The notes: generated by a model from the sequence alone, not told the origin. Positions 16,978 through 25,752 are shown, numbered from the stretch's first letter. The stretch is DNA of 64,000 bases from Bacillus sp. FJAT-18017 (GCF_001278805.1 NZ_CP012602.1:3693501-3757500), one strand, 5' to 3'. Program-made: numbers and translations.

Positions 16978-17635
16978 ATATCAGATCGCAATAGTGAAAC
17001 CTTCCATTTTCCAGTTTACTGCCAATAGTGAACTCAACGTTTGTTTTAAAAATGGGCCCGGCAAAACAAAACGTGTGAAATTCTCCGTTTTCCCCGCATG
17101 GGTCTGCGGTTGGAGGCAAGGCTTTGAGAAAATCCCAATCGAGAAGCCTTCCGAGGAATTCACTGCCTAATTTTTCACTATCTATGCAAGTGGTAATCGT
17201 TTGAAACCCGAGGGAAATGAATTCTTTTATGATTTCCTCTGTATCTTCATTCCATAGCGGGAATACACCTTTCAAGCCATGTTTGTTAACGGTATGTTCC
17301 CGGTATTCTTTAATATCTTCCAAAAAGATATCACCGAACACCACCGAGGTCACTCCATCTTTTTTTAACGATTCAAGCATACTGGCCATTTTCTCCTGAT
17401 AAACATGGTTAGGGCATTCCCTGGGAACGTACATTTTTCTTAGCGGTAAACCTAGGCTATCCGCTTGTTTCTCCAGCAGGCTCTCCTTCACGCCATGACT
17501 GCTGATCCGGTGATCCTCTTCAACAATTGTTGTAAATAAACTGTCCACAATATAGTTGCCACTTTGCAAAACCTTATAGAGGGCAAAACAGCTATCCTTG
17601 CCACCGCTCCAGGAAATCGCAATCCGATCCTTCAT
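16976..17635 (-). CDS. Dph6-related PP-loop ATPase (adenine nucleotide alpha hydrolase)
   Basis: This protein of about 219 residues starts with MKDRIAISWSGGKDSCFALYK, where SGGKDS is the PP-loop that adenylates a substrate. Length and the later FGDIFLEDIKEYRE and FLGRLLDWDF segments fit the bacterial family related to the diphthine-ammonia ligase Dph6. Bacteria have no diphthamide, so the amidation target is unknown. The start is the ATG at 17635 with GGTGGAG just before it; an upstream in-frame start at 17668 lacks one. The gene is bracketed by two related 40-bp palindromes. Confidence 0.85.
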   Translation of the reverse strand: MKDRIAISWSGGKDSCFALYKVLQSGNYIVDSLFTTIVEEDHRISSHGVKESLLEKQADSLGLPLRKMYVPRECPNHVYQEKMASMLESLKKDGVTSVVFGDIFLEDIKEYREHTVNKHGLKGVFPLWNEDTEEIIKEFISLGFQTITTCIDSEKLGSEFLGRLLDWDFLKALPPTADPCGENGEFHTFCFAGPIFKTNVEFTIGSKLENGRFHYCDLI

Positions 17636-17768
17636 GTCTCTCCACCTTAGATAAATTTTTAGCTTCACTGTTATTAACCCAATGATATCAAAAGTTTAAT
17701 AGAAGAGGCATTAAATTTTCACTTTAGTGTTATAGTCCGCTTTTGACTGTCTCAGGGTTTAATGGTAA

Positions 17769-17809
17769 AGGGGTGAGACCCCTACCCCCTAGGGTAAGGG
17801 TCTCACCCC
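17769..17809. repeat. About 40-bp palindromic dispersed element, copy 2
   Basis: AGGGGTGAGACCCCTACCCC is mirrored by GGGTAAGGGTCTCACCCC. It shares arms with the copy at 16937 (GACCC, TACCCC and GGGTAAGGGTC), so both belong to one palindromic repeat family. Confidence 0.75.
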
Positions 17810-17825
17810 AAAAAGGAACCACCCC

Positions 17826-17874
17826 TTGCTTATCTCCTGTAATTTAGTTATAATTTATAATTATGTTTTATAAC
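17826..17874 (+). promoter_or_regulatory. Promoter and inverted repeat before the MarR gene
   Basis: TTGCTT (17826-17831) and TATAAT (17849-17854) are 17 bp apart. GTTATAA (17847-17853) and TTATAAC (17868-17874) form an inverted repeat over the -10 box and start region. That is a likely MarR autorepression site. Confidence 0.65.
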
Positions 17875-17893
17875 GTGTTAAAGGTGGTTTAGG

Positions 17894-18352
17894 ATGAAGA
17901 ATGATGTAAGGCTGTTTGATCGGGTAATGGATAGCCTGGTTGCGGCAAAAAATTCATATGACGCACTCCCTCCCTTAAAACAAAGAATGAAGCCGATTTA
18001 CCACCGGGTTCTCTATATGATCCACCGCCTCCAGGAAGAACAAGGTGCCGCTCGGGTATCTGACCTTAGTTCCGGACTGGATATCCTTCTGCCTAATATG
18101 ACAAAGCTTCTCAAAGAAATGGAAGGTCAGCAGCTCGTCGAAAAATACCGGCCTCCAATCGATAAACGGGTAGTCCAAATTAGAATGACCTCTCAAGGCG
18201 AACAGTATTTCAACGATCGTGTCCTGCCATACCGCAATCAAGTCCTGAAAGAACTTGATAATCTTGAAACGGCCGACGTTGAAACCATGATCCGCACAAT
18301 TCACCAAATACAAGATATACTTCACCGGGTATACGCAGATAGAAAGGACTAA
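17894..18352 (+). CDS. MarR-family transcriptional regulator
   Basis: This 152-residue winged-helix protein has the start at 17894 with AAAGGTGG upstream. The winged-helix part is ARVSDLSSGLDILLPNMTKLLKEMEGQQLVEKYRPPIDKR-like (about 54-95), with the DKR wing typical of MarR, and long dimerisation helices at both ends. The next gene is an MFS exporter 4 bp downstream, so it probably controls drug or metabolite efflux. The ligand is unknown. Confidence 0.9.
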   Translation: MKNDVRLFDRVMDSLVAAKNSYDALPPLKQRMKPIYHRVLYMIHRLQEEQGAARVSDLSSGLDILLPNMTKLLKEMEGQQLVEKYRPPIDKRVVQIRMTSQGEQYFNDRVLPYRNQVLKELDNLETADVETMIRTIHQIQDILHRVYADRKD

Positions 18353-18356
18353 TGCA

Positions 18357-19559
18357 ATGCAACAAGAAAAAATCTGGACGAAGGATTTCATCGTCCTTAT
18401 AACATCGAATTTCTTTATCTCATTAACATTTTATTTGCTCATGACTTCTATGGCTTTATATGCGGTCAAAACATTTCAATCTTCACAAAGCAGCGCGGGA
18501 CTGGCTGCAAGTATTTTTATCATTGGCGCAGTTTTCTCAAGACTCATCGCTGGAAAATACGTCGATGTCATCGGCCGCAAGAAAACACTGTATGGAGGGC
18601 TTGTCCTCTTTTTGATTAGCTCACTTCTTTATTTTCCTGTAGAAAGTTTAGCCCTGTTGTTTGTCATCCGTTTTGTTCATGGCCTGGCATTTGGAGTTGT
18701 ATCTACTGTTCTGGCAACTGCTGCCATGGATTCCTTACCAATCGCACGCCGCGGTGAAGGCAATGGCTACTTTTCACTAAGTTCCGCATTGGCTACTGCG
18801 GTTGGACCTTTTCTCGCATTATTTCTTTCCACGAACTATGGCTATAATGCCATCTTCTTGGGGGGAGTAATCTTCAGTATCCTGGCGCTGGGCTCAGCGA
18901 TGCTTGGACATGTAAAGGAACCTAAGCTAACCGTCCAGGACCGTGCCCTTTTAAAAAGTGGATTCAAGCCAGGTGACTTTTTTGAAATGTCAGCCGTACC
19001 TGTATCACTGATCATGGTTATTGCCGGTATTGGTTATTCGAGCGTTGTCTCCTTTATCAACTCTTATGCAATTGAAATCGATTTGACCAATGCCGCTGCT
19101 TTTTTCTTTGTGGTTTACGCCATCTTCCTGTTCATATCCAGGCCAATTGCCGGCAAACTCTTTGACAGTCGAGGTGAAAACACGGTTATCTATCCGTCGC
19201 TTATCATGTTCGCAATTAGCCTGTTATTGGTCGGTATCGCGCAGAATGGCCTAACACTGCTTCTCGCAGGTGCCCTTCTTGCGTTTGGATTTGGAACCTT
19301 GATGTCGAGTTTGCAGACAGTTGCTGTAAAAGTAGCGCCGCATAACAGAATTGCCCTTGCGATTTCAACATTCTATATCTGCCTTGACGGCGGTATGGGG
19401 ATCGGTCCTTACATTATCGGGCTCATCGTCCCACTCGTCGGTTTTCGCGGCATGTACCTCATCCTTGCGGCCATTGTCCTAAGTTTGGTATTCCTCTATT
19501 ACCAGCTCCACGGGCGAAAAGCTGCAGCAGAACAACGCTACAAACAAATTGAAGCTTAA
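18357..19559 (+). CDS. MFS efflux transporter
   Basis: This 400-residue protein has 12 predicted helices. The MFS motif-A region reads GKYVDVIGRKKTLYGG after helix 2, with its weaker repeat in GKLFDSRGENTV. It is co-transcribed with the MarR regulator just upstream. The pairing suggests a drug or metabolite exporter. The substrate is unknown. Confidence 0.9.
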   Translation: MQQEKIWTKDFIVLITSNFFISLTFYLLMTSMALYAVKTFQSSQSSAGLAASIFIIGAVFSRLIAGKYVDVIGRKKTLYGGLVLFLISSLLYFPVESLALLFVIRFVHGLAFGVVSTVLATAAMDSLPIARRGEGNGYFSLSSALATAVGPFLALFLSTNYGYNAIFLGGVIFSILALGSAMLGHVKEPKLTVQDRALLKSGFKPGDFFEMSAVPVSLIMVIAGIGYSSVVSFINSYAIEIDLTNAAAFFFVVYAIFLFISRPIAGKLFDSRGENTVIYPSLIMFAISLLLVGIAQNGLTLLLAGALLAFGFGTLMSSLQTVAVKVAPHNRIALAISTFYICLDGGMGIGPYIIGLIVPLVGFRGMYLILAAIVLSLVFLYYQLHGRKAAAEQRYKQIEA

Positions 19560-19580
19560 ATTTATATGAAAGCAGTAAAT

Positions 19581-19611
19581 AAAAACGCTTGGAGAATTCC
19601 AAGCGTTTTTT
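19581..19611 (+). terminator. Terminator of the marR-MFS operon
   Basis: AAAACGCTTGGA pairs with TCCAAGCGTTTT and ends in a T-run. Confidence 0.9.
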
Positions 19612-19721
19612 GTGCAATAAGTATTATCAATTTAGCTAATAGAACTACTTAGAAAAGAGGCTTCTAAAAACGAAAGACACAATTCCCGCATTTTCACTAT
19701 CACAAGTACATATATCTACTT

Positions 19722-19937
19722 TTAACTTCGAATGATATTAACTACTTTTTTGGTGGTCAGTACCGAGGCCGGTATGGCAATTACGACTGTAAAAAATAGC
19801 TGGAAGAGGAATATAAGCAGACCATACGGGGCAAGCATTTCGAGATTGCCTATAATAACAAAAATCCGGCTCATAATAATCGTATAAATAACGAAAAATA
19901 CGAATGCTAAAAAATAATACACCAAATCCTTAGCCAT
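19722..19937 (-). CDS. Small two-helix membrane protein
   Basis: This protein of about 71 residues starts at MAKDLVYYF, with GGGGGTG just upstream; the frame is also open to 19970. It has two hydrophobic stretches, VYYFLAFVFFVIYTIIMSRIF-like and LLIFLFQLFFTVVIAIPASV, and a short basic tail. No family recognised. It is transcribed alone. Confidence 0.6.
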   Translation of the reverse strand: MAKDLVYYFLAFVFFVIYTIIMSRIFVIIGNLEMLAPYGLLIFLFQLFFTVVIAIPASVLTTKKVVNIIRS

Positions 19938-20134
19938 TCGCACACCCCCATTAACCCTTATTAAAAACAATCAGTCGAACAATACCCTCAAAATAATTTT
20001 AACATAAATATCCAGAAAACCCCTATTCGAAAATAAAAATTCCTTAGCCGCCCGAACACCAAAAGAGGGCGACTTTTGGCCACCCCCTAAAATTGCTCTC
20101 TTGTTAAATTCGTTCTCGTTGTTGGGCTCGCGCT

Positions 20135-20233
20135 GCCTCAACTTTTTCTTCGTACGATCGTTTATACTGCCTTCTAATCGACCGCAGCCTTAACTTTTTC
20201 TCCGTACGGTTGTTTATATTACCTTCTAAATCG
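20135..20233. repeat. Two-copy direct repeat with 52-bp period
   Basis: GCCTCAACTTTTTCTTCGTA (20135) recurs as GCCTTAACTTTTTCTCCGTA (20187), and the similarity continues through GTTTATA and CCTTCTAA. The period is 52 bp, as in the other arrays of this window. It lies in the 278-bp gap downstream of degV. On the minus strand it reads as a short open stretch, but without start or ribosome site. Confidence 0.75.
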
Positions 20234-20248
20234 GTTTTTACACTCGCC

Positions 20249-21100
20249 CTACAATTCTAACCCCGCAACCCCAAATCCACCGGGCCCGGCATGCGTGGAT
20301 ATCATCGCCCCAGCTTGAATCCATCTAATATTTTCAAAACCAGATTCCCTGGCAATTTCCTCAGCCCTCTGCTTAATGCTGTCATCGAGTCCGAGCGAGT
20401 AAATAAGGTAAAGCTGACTTCTATCAATATTGTACTCTGTTAAATATTCGCGCAAGAGTTTCTCAGCAACGACGTTCATCTTCCCGCGGAATTTTTTAGT
20501 AGAAACAAGCTTTCCATCGATCAGTTCGATGCACGGCTTTATTTTCAGCAAAGCCCCGCCAAGATAAGCAATATTGCTTACACGGCCACCGGCTCTTAAA
20601 AAATCAAGGCTTCCCGGAGTGAAGGCAAGCTTCGACTTGGGAATCACTGTTTCTATTTTTTCAATCAAGCGGGCTGGTTCAATCTCAGGTTCACTCTCCA
20701 ACAAGGTAGCAGCATACATTACAACGGCCAATAATCCGCCAGTCACGTTCAAAGCGTCAATGAGAAATAGGTTCTGGAATTCCTCGGCTGCAATCACTGC
20801 ATTTTGAAAGGAAGACGATGCCTTTGATGTATAGCCAACATGAATAATCGTGCAGCCTGGATGTTCAGCTTTTATCCTCGAAAAAAACTCCTGGTACTCA
20901 TGTACATTCGTAGCTGTTGTAGAGGGTATTTTTTTCGTCCGCTCATAATAATCATAAATATGCTCAACCGGTAATGAACCATCCGGATAATCCTTATCAT
21001 CCATAATCACATGCATCGGTACAACCTCAATAGCATATTTATCCGTTAAATCCTTTGGTAAATCCGCGCCACTCTCCGTCGATAACACAATCCTGCTCAT
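20249..21100 (-). CDS. DegV-family fatty-acid-binding protein
   Basis: This 283-residue protein begins MSRIVLSTESGADLPKDL, the DegV start. It has the ligand-pocket segment PSTTATNVHEYQEFF and later FTPGSLDFLRAGGRVSN, both typical. DegV (FakB-type) proteins hold a fatty acid, and some present it to FakA kinase. AAAGGGG lies before the start. No neighbour suggests a specific partner. Confidence 0.93.
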   Translation of the reverse strand: MSRIVLSTESGADLPKDLTDKYAIEVVPMHVIMDDKDYPDGSLPVEHIYDYYERTKKIPSTTATNVHEYQEFFSRIKAEHPGCTIIHVGYTSKASSSFQNAVIAAEEFQNLFLIDALNVTGGLLAVVMYAATLLESEPEIEPARLIEKIETVIPKSKLAFTPGSLDFLRAGGRVSNIAYLGGALLKIKPCIELIDGKLVSTKKFRGKMNVVAEKLLREYLTEYNIDRSQLYLIYSLGLDDSIKQRAEEIARESGFENIRWIQAGAMISTHAGPGGFGVAGLEL

Positions 21101-21213
21101 TGATTGTCCCCTTTCATCCCACCGCTAATATAGTTCGACCTTTATAGACATATCTTAACTATACAGCAGAAGGACCAAACAATGAAGCGGTTTGCCAGAA
21201 AGGCAGCAGTGTT

Positions 21214-21858
21214 TTACCCCACTGATTGGCCGTTCCTATTCTGGCTGAACAAATGCTGGGTTGCCTTTATCCAAGTCTTTGCCATTAACATATTACCCAT
21301 GCTGTTCATGTGGACACCATCAATTGTTAGTGGTTGTCGATTGCCATGCTTTAAATAGTTGATAAATTCCTGATGTGTCGGTACAACGATTCCGTGATAT
21401 TTACGTGCCAATTTATCAACAATCTTAACGTACGGGCCCAGCTTCAAATTCCCTTCGGCTTGGATATCTTCATTTATAACCGTTGGTTCCATCAATATGA
21501 TTGTTGCATTCGTTTTTCCTTTGAGGTTTGTAAGCAGGGATTCATAAATTTCTTCAAACCGGTCTGGATATATTTGAACCATTTCAGGACTATCGAATTG
21601 CCGCCAAACATCATTAATTCCGATTGAAATCGATACAAAATCCGGCTGCAGGGAAACGACATCCTGCTCCCACCGTTCAGCCAAGTCATCCACCCGGTTA
21701 CCGCTAATCCCTTTATTGAACATGTCCATATCACGTTCCGGATATGTAATCTTTAAATAATCGTGAACTAAACGAACATAGCCAGTACCTATATCATCAC
21801 CTTCACTTTTTCCCCACCAAGTGATGCTGTCTCCGATAAATACAATTCGTTGTTTCAT
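21214..21858 (-). CDS. SGNH/GDSL hydrolase, likely carbohydrate or lipid esterase
   Basis: This protein of about 214 residues carries all SGNH blocks: GDSITWW (Ser11), a KGISGNRVDDL block with the Gly, SIGINDVW with the Asn, and IDGVHMNSMG with the catalytic Asp/His. No signal peptide is seen, so it is cytoplasmic and probably deacylates an imported substrate. The second ATG is preferred because GGAGG sits 6 nt before it. It is the last gene of a unit with two glycosidase-like proteins and an FAD oxidoreductase, which suggests sugar de-esterification. Confidence 0.88.
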   Translation of the reverse strand: MKQRIVFIGDSITWWGKSEGDDIGTGYVRLVHDYLKITYPERDMDMFNKGISGNRVDDLAERWEQDVVSLQPDFVSISIGINDVWRQFDSPEMVQIYPDRFEEIYESLLTNLKGKTNATIILMEPTVINEDIQAEGNLKLGPYVKIVDKLARKYHGIVVPTHQEFINYLKHGNRQPLTIDGVHMNSMGNMLMAKTWIKATQHLFSQNRNGQSVG

Positions 21859-21877
21859 GCTCATCCTCCAAACTTAG

Positions 21878-23449
21878 TCATTTACCGGCCTTCGCTTCCC
21901 ATTCAGAAAGGTATGCGTTTAATTTTTTCCCGGTAAAATGAACATAAAAAGAAATAAGGCTGTTCGGTTCGCTAATATTGTCTACTGGTTTCCCATTGAG
22001 TTGTTCAAAATCGCTTATCCAGCTTTTTATCTCATTAATAATCTTTTCCAGCCCATCAAAGGCCTCCACCTTTTCAGGATCAATCAACCGGTTTGGAAAT
22101 AGAGGAACGTTCCACTTTGAAACATTCGAGAGAGCGGTTTCCAATTTTCCGAGTATTTGTTTTACCTCACTATCATGGTTTCCGAACTGTGCGTAAAAAT
22201 CGTTTTCAATATCTTCGAAGGAATCTCCCCAGCTTAAGCGGGCAAAAAAATAACTATTCATCAACTGAATCGATTTCCACGGATACACCATGTCTTCATT
22301 TGTCGCATTGGATTTTGGGATGAACGGAACAATCAAATTAACGATTTGCTCGATTCCAATTTGCGAATAAAATTCGATGTCATCCCTAATTCTTTGAAAT
22401 AAAGGAGGAAAAAGATCGCCTAACATGAAATGATCGCTATAATACTCAAAAATCGTTAACTCTTTATCGCTCGCATTAGTAACGCTCCGCCATTTTTGTA
22501 ATGCTTCGTATGCTCTTTCCTCCTTCATGAAGGATTGTTGATAATTCCTGCCCCAAAAAGCAAATAATGTATCAACAGATTTAGAGCTTTCCTCCTCATC
22601 GGGTAGCTCTAACATTTCCCATGATAGCCCTGCATTATAAGCGATATGTTCGACACTAATATTAGGCAGCTGCTTTTTTAATTGTTCCGTAAACTCAATA
22701 TAATGAGTCAAAAAGTGCTGATCATCCTCTATCCCCACATCCGCCGGCCATAACGATATCCGTTTTATCGAGCTTGATTCACTACAATAGCCTTTGATTT
22801 TGTCTATGACGACACTCTTCCATCCATCATTAGAAAAATCAATTTGTTTTTTCTCGGATGCTGAACTTTCGCTTAAAAGGTAATGCATGCTATGCCCGCC
22901 CAGGGTTATCATCAGCCCTCGCTTTTCAATCTCTTCTGCCACTGCATGCTTTATCTTGTCCCATAACATAAAAGTAAAGAATAGTTCATTAATATAGTGT
23001 TTAGCTGACCAGTCAATTAACTGCAGAAGAAAATCAGTATCCTCATAGTTTTCAAGGACCAAGCCTCTTCTCTTCATTTTCCCACTAATCATTCCAGCGG
23101 TATCGGCATTATTTCCAATATAATTAAGTGTATCTTTTGATAGAAAACTAGCCCACTTATATCCGAACAGTTTTTTACATATATGATATACACCAAACAG
23201 CACCGAACGCGGGTTAGATCCGATAATATACATTTCACTGTCTTTTTCCAACACCTGAAAGGTATCGGCAGACCCTTCAGCGTTTGTATTTTCGTCGATG
23301 AGATTCCTTTCTAGAAAATCCTGATAGACCCCTATAACAAATGAAAAAGGAATCGTTTGTTGAACCGGTTCCGCGTATTTTATCAACTCGTCTTTCGCAA
23401 ACCTTACCACTGGATTTTCATTTAAAATAGTACATTGAATATCAGACAA
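21878..23449 (-). CDS. Putative glycoside hydrolase-like protein (GH67-N-like plus barrel)
   Basis: This 523-residue protein has a TTG start with GAGGAGG 8 nt upstream. The first 120 or so residues (VLEKDSEMYIIGSNPRSVLFGVYHICKKLFGYKW) resemble the N-terminal domain that precedes the catalytic barrel in alpha-glucuronidase-type and related glycosidases. The middle looks like a TIM barrel (LQLIDWSAKHYINELFFTFM, then RISLWPADVGIEDD). A C-terminal helical part follows. No secretion signal is present. It lies in a glycan operon, 13 bp before the SGNH gene. The family is assigned by pattern only; the catalytic residues are not certain. Confidence 0.65.
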   Translation of the reverse strand: MSDIQCTILNENPVVRFAKDELIKYAEPVQQTIPFSFVIGVYQDFLERNLIDENTNAEGSADTFQVLEKDSEMYIIGSNPRSVLFGVYHICKKLFGYKWASFLSKDTLNYIGNNADTAGMISGKMKRRGLVLENYEDTDFLLQLIDWSAKHYINELFFTFMLWDKIKHAVAEEIEKRGLMITLGGHSMHYLLSESSASEKKQIDFSNDGWKSVVIDKIKGYCSESSSIKRISLWPADVGIEDDQHFLTHYIEFTEQLKKQLPNISVEHIAYNAGLSWEMLELPDEEESSKSVDTLFAFWGRNYQQSFMKEERAYEALQKWRSVTNASDKELTIFEYYSDHFMLGDLFPPLFQRIRDDIEFYSQIGIEQIVNLIVPFIPKSNATNEDMVYPWKSIQLMNSYFFARLSWGDSFEDIENDFYAQFGNHDSEVKQILGKLETALSNVSKWNVPLFPNRLIDPEKVEAFDGLEKIINEIKSWISDFEQLNGKPVDNISEPNSLISFYVHFTGKKLNAYLSEWEAKAGK

Positions 23450-23565
23450 ATAGGTACCTCCTCAGATTCCCTTTTTATCATTTTCCGCCAGAATACTCCC
23501 ACTTCAAGGAATGTGAAAGTCGTAGCCCAATGAGTAGTGGGAAATGATTGTCAGTTGGCGATAGT

Positions 23566-23591
23566 CAAAACATACGTTCAAATGGTATAAT
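23566..23591 (+). promoter_or_regulatory. Promoter-like sequence before the candidate omega-RNA
   Basis: TATAAT lies at 23586-23591 with a weak TAGTCA -35-like box about 18 bp upstream. Between them AAAACATACGTTC differs by one or two bases from the Bacillus LexA box pattern GAAC-N4-GTTC. Both calls are tentative. Confidence 0.4.
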
Positions 23592-23606
23592 ATTCCTGTA
23601 CAAATT

Positions 23607-23898
23607 GTTCTTTGAAAACTGGGTATTTGGGGTTGTGACAAGAAAGGCTTTGTCACGTAAAATATCCAAGCATCATTCGCCCTGCACGTATCGAAGTAGC
23701 GAAAACCAAGCAAAGTAGAAACATGCAGCGAGTTCAAATGTACAGGATAGAGCATCACCGCAGGAGGCTGCTAAGCCATTTGTACTGCTAACTGTCGGTG
23801 CGATAGGGATAGCCTGCTAAATAACCGGTGGATGCATTGGTGTTCGCAGGAATCTCCATCTTCAAATTTCGTCAGATATTAAGGTGGAGTAGTTCAAC
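23607..23898 (+). ncRNA. Candidate orphan omega-RNA (HEARO-like), no nuclease gene attached
   Basis: A 292-bp non-coding stretch lies opposite in strand to its neighbours. It starts GTTCTTTGAAAACTGG, has a hairpin GTGACA...TGTCAC (23635-23656), then GAAAACCAAGCAAAGTAGAA, a GCAG/CTGC hairpin at 23760-23771, and ends in a stem CTCCATCTT/AAGGTGGAG (23854-23889) plus TAGTTCAAC. This order, especially the GAAAACC-GCAAAGTAGAAAC block and the closing CTCCA...TGGAG stem, matches my memory of IscB-associated HEARO omega-RNAs. No IscB, TnpB or HNH reading frame is present on either side. It abuts the stop of the next gene. The 84-residue minus ORF over it is not convincing. Confidence 0.55.
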
Positions 23899-25752
23899 TT
23901 AATCAAGTAGCGATTGATTCATTTCGCTTAAAAGAAGACCTGATAAGATAATGGCATTCGTCCAGCCACTTTCAATAACATATGCTCCCCAGCCCGTATC
24001 ACCATTATTGCCAAAATACTCGCCGCGTTCCAAATGGAAGGAACGCATCCAGCCGCCATCGAATTCTTTTTTTGCCGAAGTGATTTGAATGTCAGATATA
24101 AAGCTAACTAACTTCTCATGCAAATCTTTAATTGCCGGATCGCCAGTCGCTTTACTAGCCTCCCACGCGTTCATAACCAGGAAGTTATTCGTATATAACT
24201 GATCGGCAATACCTTCATTATTAAATTGAAAAACGCCCGTATCTTCAAAACCATATCGTTCCGGGTCAGGATTATCACTTTCCTCAATTCCGCCCTGCTC
24301 ATGTTGATTTGCTGATAAGTACTCAATTACTTCGTCTAATCCCCGGCGAATTGTTTCATCTTTACTAATGGCATACATTTGCGTTAGTGACAGGAGGAAC
24401 CTGCTGTATCCCGCTGTTTTGCTATACATATACTTTAAATTCTCTTTATTCTTCAGCAATTCCAAACTGCCTTGATAGGCCGCTTGTTTAAATCGTTCAT
24501 CCTTTGAAACAATATAAGCTTGAATGAATGCTGCATGAACGATTGATTCAAAATGCGGGTTCATACTTGCCGCAGTGGAATTTTTGAAAAAGGAAGTTCC
24601 GTTATCAAGCAGTTCCTTTTCTCGGATACATTCTGGACGAAGCCCATTCTTATTTTGCGTGTTTAAAAGAGCATACGCCGTTAATAGGCCTCTCTCCTTG
24701 TATTCTTCCTTTCCTGTTTTACGGTAAAGATATAATAGAACAAGTGCCACCCAGCCATTATCATCTGAAAAAATTTGATCCGGTTTCTTTTTTGGACTTT
24801 GGAACCACTTCCAAAAACCATAGGTGACTGAATCAGGGTCGGTATCCTGATAGCCTTCTTCGAACAAATAGGCCAGCAAATTCGCTGATAGATCTGTCCA
24901 TTTCTTTTCTTTCGTATATTCTCCATATAAGTAAAACAGCAGTGCTGTATGGGCGTGGCAATCCGGCCTTAAATCTTTACTAATTTCGCTCCGGATTGAA
25001 TGAACATTTTCATAAACTCCGAGACTTCCATCATCCTTCGGCAAGATGCCCGATGTTAAAAACCAGTTCACACCCTTTTCAAGGTTTTTTTCAATATCAG
25101 TATTCTTTGATAGCTCAATAATTGGCTGTATATCCTTAATTGGCAATTGATAGTCAGATTTCAGCCAATTTATAACATCATTCCATAACCAATTTGGACG
25201 CAATGTCCATGACTGTTCATTACCTAAAAAGGAAATGGCTGAATAGATAGCTTTCCCTTCCCCGTGTTTTTTGGCAATGATGGCTGGATAATCCCCTGTC
25301 GCTTCCGTGCTATGAGTTTCTCTAAAATGGCCAATATCCATCAGTCTTTCGATATCGAAAGTAATATCAAATGCAAAACCGGTTATAAAAGGGCCGTGCC
25401 ATTCGAGCAGCTGGCCTTTCTTACAAAAATCGCTATCCTTTGATATGACTAATTTTTCAAGACGGCGATTGGTCACGTTAAAATCCTGCTTGAACCCAAA
25501 AAGCCGCGAAGTCGGAAAATCATCACAATTGATCATTTCCCCATATAGGATGCCGCCATTGTCGACAAAATCCCATAGCTTCTCAACTAATTCATAAGGC
25601 AATTTCAAGGGTACACCGTTGTCGTTGCCATTTATAAAAATAAACTTATAGTTTAGTAAATCCTCATCCATCAGCTGGCCAATATCCCTGAAGAAGTTGG
25701 TAAAATCAACAAAATCGTTCATTTGCTTGCTTTTGTCAACAAGAGCTATCAC
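23899..25752 (-). CDS. Putative glycosidase: amidotransferase-like N-domain plus (alpha/alpha)6 barrel
   Basis: This 617-residue protein has a GTG start with GGAGTG 7 nt upstream. Residues about 1-200 look like a class-I-amidotransferase-like fold, as used for trimerisation in some glycosidases (FIFINGNDNG, FVDNGGILYGEM, GEGKAIYSAISFLG). From about 220 on, repeated helical pairs (HTALLFYLYGEYTKEKKW, GWVALVLLYLYRKTGKEEY, YSRFLLSLTQMYAISKDE) suggest a six-hairpin toroid like those of unsaturated-uronidase or GH88/105/127-type enzymes. It is cytoplasmic and 15 bp after the FAD oxidoreductase gene. The substrate is unknown. Confidence 0.65.
   Translation of the reverse strand: MIALVDKSKQMNDFVDFTNFFRDIGQLMDEDLLNYKFIFINGNDNGVPLKLPYELVEKLWDFVDNGGILYGEMINCDDFPTSRLFGFKQDFNVTNRRLEKLVISKDSDFCKKGQLLEWHGPFITGFAFDITFDIERLMDIGHFRETHSTEATGDYPAIIAKKHGEGKAIYSAISFLGNEQSWTLRPNWLWNDVINWLKSDYQLPIKDIQPIIELSKNTDIEKNLEKGVNWFLTSGILPKDDGSLGVYENVHSIRSEISKDLRPDCHAHTALLFYLYGEYTKEKKWTDLSANLLAYLFEEGYQDTDPDSVTYGFWKWFQSPKKKPDQIFSDDNGWVALVLLYLYRKTGKEEYKERGLLTAYALLNTQNKNGLRPECIREKELLDNGTSFFKNSTAASMNPHFESIVHAAFIQAYIVSKDERFKQAAYQGSLELLKNKENLKYMYSKTAGYSRFLLSLTQMYAISKDETIRRGLDEVIEYLSANQHEQGGIEESDNPDPERYGFEDTGVFQFNNEGIADQLYTNNFLVMNAWEASKATGDPAIKDLHEKLVSFISDIQITSAKKEFDGGWMRSFHLERGEYFGNNGDTGWGAYVIESGWTNAIILSGLLLSEMNQSLLD

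Noticed and set aside
20135-20248. Short minus-strand coding frame after degV
   Set aside because: It reads open for a stretch but is only a 52-bp duplicated sequence without start codon context.
23504-23758. 84-residue minus-strand ORF
   Set aside because: It runs antisense to the candidate omega-RNA, has no ribosome site, and resembles no protein. It is an accidental frame.
23690-23898. Remnant of a TnpB coding region
   Set aside because: The plus-strand frames give stops and no TnpB-like C-terminal motifs. The layout suits an IscB-type RNA better than a TnpB gene end.
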